Shown piece after piece: positions 15,970 through 23,679 of a DNA stretch of 39,606 nucleotides. Each line of letters opens with the position of its first letter. Position 1 is the stretch's first letter. The stretch is from Patescibacteria group bacterium UBA1370 (GTDB lineage Bacteria; Patescibacteriota; Microgenomatia; UBA1400; PJMF01), in NCBI GenBank assembly GCA_002306315.1, contig DBRK01000021.1:1-39606 (forward strand). Reading direction: 5' to 3'. Below the pieces are notes generated by a model. That model searched no databases. It was not told where the DNA came from and saw only the letters and a list, made by a program, of their open reading frames with translations. Both the position numbers and the translations under genes were made by a program.

Positions 15970-17166
15970 ATGGCAGACGCACCCAAATATGTACGTGAAA
16001 AGCAACACGTCAACATTGGTACCATTGGTCATGTAGACCATGGTAAAACCACCCTTACCGCAGCTATTACTCAAACCTTAGCTGCCAAGATGCCCACCGA
16101 GATCAACAAACCGCTCGGCTATGGCGATATCGACAATGCCCCGGAAGAGGCAGCTCGCGGTGTGACCATTAACATTTCACACATCGAGTACGAAACCGAG
16201 AAACGCCACTATGCCCACATTGATGCTCCTGGTCACGCTGACTACATCAAGAACATGATCACCGGTGCCGCCCAGATGGACGGTGCTATCTTGGTAGTTG
16301 CTGCTACTGACGGCCCAATGCCTCAGACTCGTGAGCACATTCTTTTGGCCAACCAAGTCAGCGTGCCAAAGATTGTTGTCGCCCTCAACAAAGTTGATAT
16401 GGTCGATGACGAAGAACTGCTCGACCTGGTTGAGATGGAAGTCCGTGAACTGCTGACCAAATATGGTTTCAATGGTGATGAGACTCCAGTTGTCCGTGTC
16501 AGTGCTCTCAAAGCTCTGGAAGGTGACAGCGCTGCTCAGGATCAAGTCATGGAACTGATGAAGGTTGTTGATGAATATATTCCGGATCCGGTCCGTGATC
16601 TCGACAAGCCTTTCTTGATGCCTATCGAGGACGTTTTCTCTATCAAAGGCCGCGGAACTGTTGTAACCGGTCGCATTGCAACCGGAAGAGTCAAAGTTGG
16701 TGAAGAAATTGAGATAGTCGGTCTCAGAGATACTCAAAAAACCACTGTCACCGGTGTGGAAATGTTCCGCAAGATGCTTGATGAAGGTCAAGCTGGTGAT
16801 AACGTTGGTATTCTGCTCCGTGGTGTCGGCAAAGACGACGTCGAGAGAGGCCAAGTTTTGGCAAAACCAGGTACCGCCAAAGCTCATACAGAATATGAAG
16901 CTGAGGTTTACATCTTGACTAAGGAAGAGGGTGGACGTCACAAACCGTTTTTCAGCGGTTATCGCCCACAGTTCTACATTAGAACTACTGATGTGACCGG
17001 TGAGATTACCCTTCCTGACGGCGTGGAAATGGTTATGCCAGGCGACAACGCCAAGATGAAAGTGGTCTTGATCCAGCCTGTAGCCCTAAATGAAGGTCTC
17101 AGGTTCGCTATTCGCGAAGGCGGCCACACCATCGGTGCCGGTGCGATTACCAAGGTAATCAAATAA
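15970..17166 (+). CDS. tuf: Elongation factor Tu
   Basis: 398 residues. GHVDHGKTTLTAAIT (P-loop), RGVTINISHIEYET (switch I), DAPGHADYIKNM (G3 with the catalytic His), NKVDMVDD (G4) and VSALKALEGD (G5) are all intact. Domain II contains FSIKGRGTVVTGRI and domain III ends GLRFAIREGGHTIGAG. It delivers aminoacyl-tRNA to the ribosome. GGAGGAAG 5 nt upstream is one of the two best ribosome-binding sites in the window, fitting very high expression. The gene closes the str operon and is followed by a GC-rich terminator. No second tuf copy is in the window. Confidence 0.98.
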   Translation: MADAPKYVREKQHVNIGTIGHVDHGKTTLTAAITQTLAAKMPTEINKPLGYGDIDNAPEEAARGVTINISHIEYETEKRHYAHIDAPGHADYIKNMITGAAQMDGAILVVAATDGPMPQTREHILLANQVSVPKIVVALNKVDMVDDEELLDLVEMEVRELLTKYGFNGDETPVVRVSALKALEGDSAAQDQVMELMKVVDEYIPDPVRDLDKPFLMPIEDVFSIKGRGTVVTGRIATGRVKVGEEIEIVGLRDTQKTTVTGVEMFRKMLDEGQAGDNVGILLRGVGKDDVERGQVLAKPGTAKAHTEYEAEVYILTKEEGGRHKPFFSGYRPQFYIRTTDVTGEITLPDGVEMVMPGDNAKMKVVLIQPVALNEGLRFAIREGGHTIGAGAITKVIK

Positions 17167-17180
17167 TAGCAAGAAAATTA

Positions 17181-17212
17181 ACAACACCCCGTCTTTCAAG
17201 GCGGGGTGTTGT
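17181..17212 (+). terminator. Terminator of the str operon
   Basis: ACAACACCCCG (17181-17191) pairs perfectly over 11 bp with CGGGGTGTTGT (17202-17212), followed by the T-poor tail AATTTAA. The right arm ends inside the -35 box of the next promoter. Confidence 0.75.
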
Positions 17213-17237
17213 AATTTAACCGATAATTTAGTATAAT
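17209..17237 (+). promoter_or_regulatory. Promoter of the S10-spc-alpha supercluster
   Basis: TTGTAA (17209-17214), 17-nt spacer, perfect TATAAT (17232-17237). The -35 overlaps the terminator stem of tuf. Start near 17244 gives a ~63-nt leader to rpsJ. Confidence 0.75.
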
Positions 17238-17306
17238 CGCAATCTACGCTACTTGAGAAAGCAGCAAAAAAGAAGATTTTGTAGAAAAGTTATTTAACAA
17301 GCAAAT

Positions 17307-17636
17307 ATGGCCAAGCAAACAGGCAGCCGACCAGACAATAAGATCAGGGTCCGCCTCAAGTCCTATGACCATCGCGTCATCGATGATGCTGGAAGGAAAA
17401 TTTTGGAGACCGCTCTCTCGACCGGTGCCAAAGTTGTCGGTCCAGTGCCATTGCCAACTCACGTAAAGTGGTTTACCGTGTTGGCTTCGCCGCACACAGA
17501 CAAGGACTCTCAGGAGCATTATCAGATCAAGACTCACAAGCGGGTGATTGACATTGTCAATCCCACCAGCAAGACGATTGACTCGCTGATGCATCTTGAG
17601 CTTCCGGCGGGTGTCTCAATTCAGATTAAGATGTAA
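17307..17636 (+). CDS. rpsJ: 30S ribosomal protein S10
   Basis: 109 residues, a few more than E. coli (103). Core signatures: KIRVRLKSYDHRVIDDAGRK, TGAKVVGPVPLPT and the KWFTVLASPHTDKDSQEHYQ loop reaching into the 30S head; the C-terminus LPAGVSIQIKM is typical. In many bacteria S10 is also NusE, joining transcription antitermination complexes. First gene of the long ribosomal cluster, expressed from the consensus-like promoter just upstream. No Shine-Dalgarno; ATG is preceded by AAAT. A structured 160-nt spacer separates it from rplC. Confidence 0.98.
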   Translation: MAKQTGSRPDNKIRVRLKSYDHRVIDDAGRKILETALSTGAKVVGPVPLPTHVKWFTVLASPHTDKDSQEHYQIKTHKRVIDIVNPTSKTIDSLMHLELPAGVSIQIKM

Positions 17637-17736
17637 TTGAGGACCAGCATTTGGCTGCTGACTGTTCCCTCAAGGGACTGATTTTACAAAGCCATAATGA
17701 CAACTAATAGAAAAAAGAACTTAATAACCTGCTTAG

Positions 17737-17787
17737 CACTGCCCTTTGCTAACAGTGGTGCCTTAGTGTTGCAATCGGCACAGGGCA
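17737..17787 (+). promoter_or_regulatory. Structured leader directly before rplC
   Basis: TGCCCT (17740-17745) pairs with AGGGCA (17782-17787), stacked directly on GTGCC (17758-17762) with GGCAC (17777-17781). Alternatively CACTG (17737-17741) pairs with CAGTG (17753-17757), which would break the outer stem. Seven A's and the rplC ATG follow. Further upstream, CAGC/GCTG lies inside TTGAGG/CCTCAA pairing (~17637-17680). This may be an autoregulatory site within the S10 operon. Confidence 0.4.
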
Positions 17788-17796
17788 AAAAAAGCT

Positions 17797-18630
17797 ATGA
17801 TCAACGACTTATTTGCTACCAAAATCGGCATGACCCAAGCCTGGACACAGGATGGCAAACGCCTGGCAGTAACCCGCTGTTCAGTCGGTAGTAGTGTTGT
17901 TGTTGGCAAACAACAGGCTGAAGTTCTCGATAAGAGCAGCCAAGCCCGCAAGACTTCCCCAGCCACCATTTTGGAAATTGGCTACGGTCAGAAAAAACTG
18001 AAAAACATCTCAAAACCACTCCGCTCAAAACTTGAAAAGGGTGGTTTTAATTTTGGTGTCAAAAACATCCGTGGCACCCGAGTGATTGACACTGAGAACA
18101 CAGAGCAGTTGCCAGAAGTTGGCCAAACCATTGCTGCTGATCAAGTTCTGTCAGTAGGCGACGTTGTTCAAGTTCAAGGAATTACCAGGGGAAAAGGTTT
18201 TACCGGCGTAGTTAAGCGTTATGGATTTGCCGGTGGTCCTCGAACTCATGGTCAGTCAGACCGGCTGAGAGCTGTTGGTTCTATTGGTGCTGGTACAACA
18301 CCTGGCCGGGTTTGGCCGGGCAAAAGAATGGCTGGTCGTGGAGGCAACGAAACCGTCACCGTCAGAGGTTTAGTGGTGCTTTATATTGATCCCAACACTG
18401 GCGAGTTATGGTTGAGTGGACCGGTGCCTGGTTCAGTCAATTCTGAGCTAAAAATTTCCAAGATGGGCATCAAGAAAAACATCCAGCTAGACAAGTCAGC
18501 CTCTGGCTTGCCTGAGACAGAGCCTGCGAAACCCGAAGAAGCTAAGAAGGCTGACGAACCAGCAGAAGAAATACCAGAAGCAGAACAAACCGTGGCTGAA
18601 GCAACCACCAACGAATCTGAAGAGAAATAA
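17797..18630 (+). CDS. rplC: 50S ribosomal protein L3 with acidic C-terminal tail
   Basis: 277 residues versus ~209 in E. coli. The globular part has ATKIGMTQAWTQDGKRLAV, VQGITRGKGFTGVVKRYGF and GSIGAGTTPGRVWPGKRMAG. In E. coli the last segment reads GSIGQNQTPG, and one of those Gln is methylated by PrmB; neither Gln is present here. From ~residue 230 the protein ends in a Glu/Ala/Pro-rich acidic tail with no counterpart in model L3. L3 binds 23S rRNA near the peptidyl transferase centre and starts 50S assembly. There is no Shine-Dalgarno and a structured region lies just before the start. Confidence 0.97.
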   Translation: MINDLFATKIGMTQAWTQDGKRLAVTRCSVGSSVVVGKQQAEVLDKSSQARKTSPATILEIGYGQKKLKNISKPLRSKLEKGGFNFGVKNIRGTRVIDTENTEQLPEVGQTIAADQVLSVGDVVQVQGITRGKGFTGVVKRYGFAGGPRTHGQSDRLRAVGSIGAGTTPGRVWPGKRMAGRGGNETVTVRGLVVLYIDPNTGELWLSGPVPGSVNSELKISKMGIKKNIQLDKSASGLPETEPAKPEEAKKADEPAEEIPEAEQTVAEATTNESEEK

Positions 18631-18635
18631 GATTT

Positions 18636-19397
18636 ATGAAACTAAATACGATTAGCAAAACCGGAGCCAAAGGCACAGTCACAGTCAGTGACCGCTTGTT
18701 TGCTGCCAAGGTTAACAAAACCTTGTTGAACCAGGCAGTAAGAGTTTATCTGTCAAATCTCAGGCAGGGAACCAGCAAGACTCAGACCAGAGGCGAAGTA
18801 TCCAGAACCAAGAAAAAGTGGTTCCGCCAGAAAGGCACAGGCAATGCCAGACATGGTGCCCGCAGCGCCCCAATTTTTGTTGGAGGGGGTGTGGCTCACG
18901 GACCAAAAGGCAACCAAAACTGGAGTAGGAAGTTAACTACATCAATGAAGCAGCGAGCTCTGATCAGCGCTTTGAGCGCCCAGGCGGAAAACTGTTTTGT
19001 CATTGACGAAATCGAAGAACTCAACGGCAAAACCAAAACCGCTGCGGAGCTGTTGAAAAATGTCGATTATCTCAATAATCGTACTCTGGTTGTTTTGCCC
19101 AGCCGGTTGCCAAGCGTTGAACAAAGTCTGCGTAATTTGCAAAGTGTTCTAGTCAAGTCAGCTGCTGATGTTAATGTTCTTGATGTCAGCGCTGCCAACA
19201 TTATCGTTTTGACAAAAGTTGCCATCAAGGCTTTGGAAGAGCGCTTGCAGCCAACAAAAAAAGCTGCCGCTCAGTCCCAGAAAGCAACAGTTGAGGTGGA
19301 AACAAAGGCAAAAACCACAGCTGCCAAACCCAAATCAGCTGCAAAGAAAGCCAGTACTACTGCTAAGAAAAGCACAGCCAAGAAGGCTGAAAAATAG
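18636..19397 (+). CDS. rplD: 50S ribosomal protein L4 with Lys/Ala-rich tail
   Basis: 253 residues; ~205 are the L4 fold. VRVYLSNLRQGTSKTQTRGEV and KKWFRQKGTGNARHGARSAPIFVGGGVAHGP form the long loop that lines the exit tunnel. KALEERLQP ends the conserved part. The last ~50 residues are a Lys/Ala/Thr-rich, histone-H1-like tail. L4 stabilises 23S domain I and in E. coli represses the S10 operon. It starts 5 nt after rplC and rplW follows 2 nt after its stop, so translation is probably coupled. Confidence 0.97.
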   Translation: MKLNTISKTGAKGTVTVSDRLFAAKVNKTLLNQAVRVYLSNLRQGTSKTQTRGEVSRTKKKWFRQKGTGNARHGARSAPIFVGGGVAHGPKGNQNWSRKLTTSMKQRALISALSAQAENCFVIDEIEELNGKTKTAAELLKNVDYLNNRTLVVLPSRLPSVEQSLRNLQSVLVKSAADVNVLDVSAANIIVLTKVAIKALEERLQPTKKAAAQSQKATVEVETKAKTTAAKPKSAAKKASTTAKKSTAKKAEK

Positions 19398-19399
19398 TT

Positions 19400-19696
19400 A
19401 TGAATCCTTTTGTAATTAAAAAACCGGTAATCACTGAGAAATCGCTTGAGCTTGCCAACAGCGATAACGTTTACACTTTTGAAGTTGCCAAAGGTGTCAA
19501 CAAAAATCAGGTCAAGGAGGCGGTTGAGCGCCTGTATGGCGTTGAGGTTGTTGATGTCAACACCGTCACTCGTCAACCTGAGAATAAAAGAACCGGCCGC
19601 AAGCGGTTGGCAGCGACTACTGCCAAAGTCAAGAAAGCCTTTGTCAGGTTAAAGAAAGGCCAAGTAATTGAAATTTTTGATATTTCTGAGAAATAA
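19400..19696 (+). CDS. rplW: 50S ribosomal protein L23
   Basis: 98 residues, the normal size. VIKKPVITEKSLELA is the family's N-terminal signature; NKNQVKEAVERLYGVEVVDVNT and GRKRLAATTAKVKKAFVRLKKGQ continue the fold. L23 sits at the tunnel exit and docks trigger factor and SRP. It begins 2 nt after rplD. There is no Shine-Dalgarno, so re-initiation after L4 is likely. Confidence 0.97.
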   Translation: MNPFVIKKPVITEKSLELANSDNVYTFEVAKGVNKNQVKEAVERLYGVEVVDVNTVTRQPENKRTGRKRLAATTAKVKKAFVRLKKGQVIEIFDISEK

Positions 19697-19714
19697 AGCT
19701 TATAAGAAGTAATT

Positions 19715-20539
19715 ATGTTAAGAACAAGCAAAGCTACCAGCGCAGGCACCCGGCACCAGATCACCGTTGACAGGACTGGTTTGCACAAGGGTGGACCAGA
19801 AAAAACCTTGCTCGCCAGTGGTCATAAAAAGCGCCAAGGCCGGGGCTACAAAGGCCGGGTGACAGTGCGTCACCGGGGCGGAGGTGTCAAAAAGCGGCTG
19901 CGGATAATCGACTGGAAGCGCGCCAAGCGCGATATTCCAGCTGAGGTTGTTAGAGTTGAGTATGATCCAATGCGCAGTGCCAACATTGCTTTGCTCCAGT
20001 ATCCTGACGGCGAGAAAGCATATATTCTTTGTCCGGAAGGCTTGGAACCAGGCATGAAAGTCAGTGCTGGAGAGTCTGTTGAAGTCAGACCGGGCAACGC
20101 TATGCCTCTGAAGAATGTGCCGGTAGGTATGTTCATTCATAACATCGAGTTAACACCAGGTAAAGGTGCCCAATTGGTTCGGGGCGCTGGGACTGGCGCA
20201 ATTGTGCAAGCCAAAGAAGGCAAATATGTCACCATTCAGCTGCCTTCTAAAGAGCTTCGCTTGATTAGCGCTGAGGCCTTCGCTACAATCGGCCAGGTTG
20301 GCAACCAGGAATGGAAGAACCGTAAGATCGGCAAAGCCGGTCGAAAGCGGCTGATGGGCATTCGGCCAACTGTCCGTGGCACGGCACAACATCCTGGTTC
20401 ACACCCTCATGGTGGTGGTGAAGGCCGTTCGCCTGTCGGTTTGAAACATCCCAAGACTCCTTGGGGTAAGCATGCAGGCGGCAAGAAAACCCGCAAGCGA
20501 AACCATCGCAGCAACAAATGGATTGTCAGAGGCCGGTAG
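19715..20539 (+). CDS. rplB: 50S ribosomal protein L2
   Basis: 274 residues, the standard length. HKKRQGRGYKGRVTVRHRGGG, KRLRIIDWKR and VEYDPMRSANIALLQYPDGEK form the N-terminal OB domain; GAQLVRGAGTGAIVQAKEG the SH3-like domain. SHPHGGGEGRSPVG contains the conserved His important near the peptidyl transferase centre (His229 in E. coli). The usual MNPVDHPHGG is altered to TAQHPGSHPHGG. AGAAG lies upstream as a weak Shine-Dalgarno. L2 joins the subunits and helps form the peptidyl transferase region. Confidence 0.98.
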   Translation: MLRTSKATSAGTRHQITVDRTGLHKGGPEKTLLASGHKKRQGRGYKGRVTVRHRGGGVKKRLRIIDWKRAKRDIPAEVVRVEYDPMRSANIALLQYPDGEKAYILCPEGLEPGMKVSAGESVEVRPGNAMPLKNVPVGMFIHNIELTPGKGAQLVRGAGTGAIVQAKEGKYVTIQLPSKELRLISAEAFATIGQVGNQEWKNRKIGKAGRKRLMGIRPTVRGTAQHPGSHPHGGGEGRSPVGLKHPKTPWGKHAGGKKTRKRNHRSNKWIVRGR

Positions 20540-20581
20540 GGCAAATAAACCTGAACCGGAGATAGGAAAAAGGTAAAAAAT

Positions 20582-20866
20582 ATGGGAAGATCAACAAAAA
20601 AAGGACCATATACTGATGAAAAGCTTCTGGCCAAAGTTATGCGTCTGAAGCAAAGTGGTTCTAATGAACCCATCAAAACTTGGGCACGCTCTAGCGTAAT
20701 CCCGCCTGAGTTTGTAGGCTATACTTTCATGGTTCATCAGGGAAAGAGTTTTGTTGAGGTTTATTGCACCGAGGCAATGGTTGGCCACAAGTTGGGGGAA
20801 TTTGCTCCGACCCGGACCTTCCGCGGCCATGGCAAAATCGTTAAACGCGTATTGACTAAGACGTAA
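20582..20866 (+). CDS. rpsS: 30S ribosomal protein S19
   Basis: 94 residues, typical for S19. GRSTKKGPYTDEKLL, IKTWARSSVIPPEFVGYTFMVHQGKSFVEVY and MVGHKLGEFAPTRTFRGHGK are all family hallmarks. S19 packs with S13 in the 30S head near the A-site tRNA. Weak purine-rich upstream sequence (AGGAAAAAGG) may serve as ribosome-binding site. It lies between rplB and rplV as in nearly all bacteria. Confidence 0.98.
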   Translation: MGRSTKKGPYTDEKLLAKVMRLKQSGSNEPIKTWARSSVIPPEFVGYTFMVHQGKSFVEVYCTEAMVGHKLGEFAPTRTFRGHGKIVKRVLTKT

Positions 20867-20891
20867 AAACAGCGCGAAAAAGAAAATTAGT

Positions 20892-21359
20892 ATGATTATA
20901 ACTGCAACGCAAAAATACACCAGGCAAACCCCCCGCAAAGTTCGGGAAGTTGCTAATGCGGTGAAAAACATGCCGCTGGATAAAGCCATCAAGCAGCTTG
21001 GCGTTATGGAGCGTCGCTCTTCTTTGGTGATTATGAAGGTGTTGAGGCAAGCCATAGCAAATGCCGTCAATAACAGCGGTTTTGCAGTTGAAGACTTAAA
21101 GCTCAGGTCAATTACTGTTTCTCCGGGACCGATGTACAAACGCTTCCGGGCAGTAAGCAGAGGCAGAGCTCATAGTGTAGTCAAACGGACCAGCCATATC
21201 ACAGTCAAGTTGGAAGCAGGAGCACCAGCGGCGGCAGCAGAGCCAAAACCCGCCAAAGCAACCAAGCCTGCCAAAGCCGAAAAACCAGCTAGTAAAACCA
21301 CGAGAAAGGCGGCTGTCGGTGCCAAAAAACCCACTGCCCGCAAAACACAGAAAAAATAA
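20892..21359 (+). CDS. rplV: 50S ribosomal protein L22 with Lys/Ala-rich tail
   Basis: 155 residues against ~110 in E. coli. The conserved fold runs from YTRQTPRKVREVANAVK to SPGPMYKRFRAVSRGRAHSVVKRTSHITV, including the extended hairpin that reaches the exit tunnel and, in other species, macrolide-resistance positions. Residues ~113-155 are a Lys/Ala/Pro-rich basic tail. Start GAAAATTAGTATG has no Shine-Dalgarno. L22 contacts all 23S domains. Confidence 0.97.
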   Translation: MIITATQKYTRQTPRKVREVANAVKNMPLDKAIKQLGVMERRSSLVIMKVLRQAIANAVNNSGFAVEDLKLRSITVSPGPMYKRFRAVSRGRAHSVVKRTSHITVKLEAGAPAAAAEPKPAKATKPAKAEKPASKTTRKAAVGAKKPTARKTQKK

Positions 21360-21404
21360 GCCAGATATAGTAAAATACATAGTTCAACATACTCGAGGAA
21401 AAAA

Positions 21405-22055
21405 ATGGGACAAAAAGTAAATCCGACCGGCTTCAGACTAGGCACCACATACACGTGGAAGTCGCGGTGGCATGCTTCCGACAACAACTACTCGGAGCAG
21501 GTGCTTGAGGACTATCGACTGCGTGATTACCTGAAGAAGCAGTTGGCAAATGCCGGTCTAGTCAGGGTTGACATTGAACGCTCTCACACAGCGGTCAAGG
21601 TTATTATCCATGTGTCTCGTCCAGGCGTTGTTATCGGCAAGGGTGGCACCAACCTTGAGGTGATAAAAAAAGGTATCGAGCAGGTTTTGAATGTTTCGAA
21701 AGTTAAAAAAGACAAAGCCAAGATTGATCTGAGAGTTGAGGAAGTAAAGGATGCTGATTTAAGCGCCAAATTAGTCGCGGAACGAATTGAACAACAGCTG
21801 ATTAAGCGTTTCCCGCCTCGAAGAGCAGTCAACCAGGCAATAGAAAAAGTAATTCAAGCTGGCGCCAAAGGTGTCAAAATCCAGCTTTCAGGCCGGATTG
21901 GCGGCGCGGAAATTGGCCGGACCGAAAAATACGCCCAAGGCAAGGTGCCGACACAAACCCTTAGAGCAGATATCGATTATCATCAGATTCCAGCCAGAAC
22001 CCGCTCCGGTTATGTGGGCATCAAGGTCTGGATTTACAAGGGTGACATTGTTTAA
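21405..22055 (+). CDS. rpsC: 30S ribosomal protein S3
   Basis: 216 residues, slightly short of E. coli (233). MGQKVNPTGFRLG begins the protein; the KH domain carries the GKGG loop in RPGVVIGKGGTNLE. The C-terminal domain includes RRAVNQAIEKVIQAGAKGVKIQ, SGRIGGAEIGRTE and HQIPARTRSGYVGIKVWIYKG. S3 lines the mRNA entry tunnel and has helicase function with S4. CGAGG eight nt before ATG is a usable Shine-Dalgarno. A TAAAAT at 21371-21376 could be a weak internal -10. Confidence 0.98.
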   Translation: MGQKVNPTGFRLGTTYTWKSRWHASDNNYSEQVLEDYRLRDYLKKQLANAGLVRVDIERSHTAVKVIIHVSRPGVVIGKGGTNLEVIKKGIEQVLNVSKVKKDKAKIDLRVEEVKDADLSAKLVAERIEQQLIKRFPPRRAVNQAIEKVIQAGAKGVKIQLSGRIGGAEIGRTEKYAQGKVPTQTLRADIDYHQIPARTRSGYVGIKVWIYKGDIV

Positions 22056-22066
22056 GGAAAAATAGT

Positions 22067-22471
22067 ATGTTGCAACCAAAGAGAGCTAAATACCGGAAGC
22101 AATTCAGAGGCAAGCGCCGCGGCATGACCACCCGTGGTACCGAGGTTGTTTTTGGCGATTATGGCTTAAAGGCCGTCAGCGCTGGTTGGTTGTCAGCAAG
22201 AGAACTAGAGGCCGCTCGGAAGAAAATCACTTTTATGACTAAACGGGCTGGCAAATACTGGATCCGGGTTTTCCCGGATAAACCAGTCACCAAGAAACCG
22301 GTTGGTGTCAAAATGGGTTCTGGCAAAGGGGCTGTAGACAGCTATGTAGCTGTGGTCAAGCCTGGAATGGTGCTTTTTGAACTCGGTGGAGTAACTGAAG
22401 AAATTGCCCGAACAGCATTTGACAAGGCCGGACACAAATTATCGATTAAAACAGCTTTTGTAGAAAAATAA
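22067..22471 (+). CDS. rplP: 50S ribosomal protein L16
   Basis: 134 residues, standard. MLQPKRAKYRKQFRGKRRG, GDYGLKAVSAGWLSARELEAARK and GSGKGAVDSYVAVVKPGMVLFELGG are diagnostic. It sits by the A-site and contacts the CCA end of tRNA. AAGGA lies 10 nt upstream of the ATG. rpmC follows directly with one nucleotide between stop and start. Confidence 0.98.
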   Translation: MLQPKRAKYRKQFRGKRRGMTTRGTEVVFGDYGLKAVSAGWLSARELEAARKKITFMTKRAGKYWIRVFPDKPVTKKPVGVKMGSGKGAVDSYVAVVKPGMVLFELGGVTEEIARTAFDKAGHKLSIKTAFVEK

Positions 22472-22472
22472 T

Positions 22473-22703
22473 ATGAAAAGAAACGATATCAAGGCATTGC
22501 CGGAAAAATCTGAGTCAGAACTCAGAGAGATGTTGCAGAGCCTACAGAAGGAATTGGCTACTGCCCGTCTCGCCCGCCAGGCAGGCAAGCTGGCTAACAC
22601 CAGCTCTGTCAAGCTGCTTAGTGATGATATCGCCAGAGTCAAAACCGTGCTCGGTCTTAAGGAGCAACGAGCTGCAACAGCTACAACCGAGAAAGAATCA
22701 TAA
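22473..22703 (+). CDS. rpmC: 50S ribosomal protein L29
   Basis: 76 residues, slightly longer than usual (~63-70). It is a two-helix protein: KALPEKSESELREMLQSLQKELATARLARQAGKLAN is helix one and DDIARVKTVLGLKEQRA helix two. L29 flanks the tunnel exit beside L23. It starts 1 nt after rplP with no Shine-Dalgarno, so it probably depends on translational coupling. Confidence 0.95.
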   Translation: MKRNDIKALPEKSESELREMLQSLQKELATARLARQAGKLANTSSVKLLSDDIARVKTVLGLKEQRAATATTEKES

Positions 22704-22706
22704 GCT

Positions 22707-22946
22707 ATGAAAACACTGCAAGGAAAAGTTACATCACTGAAAAACGACAAGACCGCCAAAGTCAGTGTCGAAAACTTGTGGACTCATCCACTTTACAAGA
22801 AGTCAGTGAAACGAACTAAAAACTATGCTTGCCACTATGAGGGCATCGAGCTCAGGGAAGGTGATGTAGTAATCATTGAAGCCACCCGGCCGATCAGCAA
22901 AACCAAAAGGTTTAGAGTGGTCGGCAAGGCAGAGGAGGCAGCATGA
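22707..22946 (+). CDS. rpsQ: 30S ribosomal protein S17
   Basis: 79 residues, typical. MKTLQGKVTSLKNDKTAKVSV, HPLYKKSVKRTKNYACHYE and GDVVIIEATRPISKTKRFRVV match the S17 OB-fold. S17 binds 16S helices 7 and 11 early in assembly. The gene begins 3 nt after rpmC and its end overlaps rplN by 4 nt (ATGA). Confidence 0.97.
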   Translation: MKTLQGKVTSLKNDKTAKVSVENLWTHPLYKKSVKRTKNYACHYEGIELREGDVVIIEATRPISKTKRFRVVGKAEEAA

Positions 22947-23317
22947 TCCAATTAAGGTCAGTCCTTAATGTTGCCGACAACAGCGGTGCCAAGAAAATCC
23001 GTGTCATTCAAGTGCACGGAGGATCAAAGCGGCGTTTTGGCTATGTTGGTGATATAATCTCTGCTTCGGTAATTGCTGCAGATAGCCAGGGTGGGATTAA
23101 AAAAGGCGAGAAAGTGAAGGCTGTAATTGTTCGCACAGCCAAAGAAAAACGCCGGCCTACTGGCGAGTACATCCGCTTTGACGATAATGCGGCTGTGATT
23201 GTGGAGTCGCGCAAGAGTCCGAACCCAATCGGTACCCGCGTTTTCGGCCCGATTGCGCGCGAGGTAAAGAATAATGGTTTTAACAAGATAGCAAGTTTAG
23301 CACCAGAGGTATTGTAA
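22943..23317 (+). CDS. rplN: 50S ribosomal protein L14
   Basis: 124 residues, close to the usual 122. It opens with MIQLRSVLNVADNSGAKKI and contains GYVGDIISASV, KKGEKVKAVIVRTAKEKRR and FDDNAAVIVESRKSPNPIGTRVFGP, all family signatures. L14 forms an intersubunit bridge with 16S h14 and binds RsfS. It overlaps rpsQ by four nt and has one of the two best Shine-Dalgarno sites in the window (GAGGAGG, inside rpsQ). Confidence 0.98.
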   Translation: MIQLRSVLNVADNSGAKKIRVIQVHGGSKRRFGYVGDIISASVIAADSQGGIKKGEKVKAVIVRTAKEKRRPTGEYIRFDDNAAVIVESRKSPNPIGTRVFGPIAREVKNNGFNKIASLAPEVL

Positions 23318-23325
23318 ACAGTAAT

Positions 23326-23664
23326 ATGAAATTTAAAGCAGGTGACCAAGTCATAATTACCGGCGGCAAGGATAAGGGCAAAAAAGGCACTGTTATCCGC
23401 GTATACCCGGCTACCGATCGGGTTTTGGTTGAGGGTGTAAATATGTATGCCAAACACATCAAGCCAATTGCCGGCCGGGCAGGAGACAAAGTGGTCGCTG
23501 AACGGCCATTGCCAACCGCCAAAGTGGCCATCATCAATGACAAAGGCCAACCAGACAGGATTGGTTACCAGGTAGATAAAAAAGGTACAAAAACCAGGAT
23601 ATTTAGAAAAACCGGAACAGTGATTCCGGAAAAAAAACAAGAAAAAGCAGCTAAGAAAAAATAA
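23326..23664 (+). CDS. rplX: 50S ribosomal protein L24
   Basis: 112 residues. The KOW motif is at the N-terminus (FKAGDQVIITGGKDKGKKGTV) and VEGVNMYAKHIKP follows. The C-terminus carries KPTRIGYQ-like sequence (QPDRIGYQVDKKGTKTRIFRKTG) and a short Lys/Ala tail. L24 is an assembly initiator near the tunnel exit. It starts 8 nt after rplN with no Shine-Dalgarno. Confidence 0.97.
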   Translation: MKFKAGDQVIITGGKDKGKKGTVIRVYPATDRVLVEGVNMYAKHIKPIAGRAGDKVVAERPLPTAKVAIINDKGQPDRIGYQVDKKGTKTRIFRKTGTVIPEKKQEKAAKKK

Positions 23665-23679
23665 TAAGCTAGAAAAAAC

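Noticed and set aside
15102..16025. 307-residue open frame on the - strand opposite fusA/tuf
   Set aside because: It is antisense to two highly conserved genes, matches no family and follows from their codon bias.
17697..17891. Small + strand frame between rpsJ and rplC
   Set aside because: It overlaps rplC by 95 nt in another frame, has no similarity to a known small protein and covers the structured leader.
19245..19394. Lys/Ala-rich stretch at the end of rplD as a separate histone-H1-like gene
   Set aside because: It is in frame with L4, has no start of its own, and similar tails occur on L22, S5 and L17.
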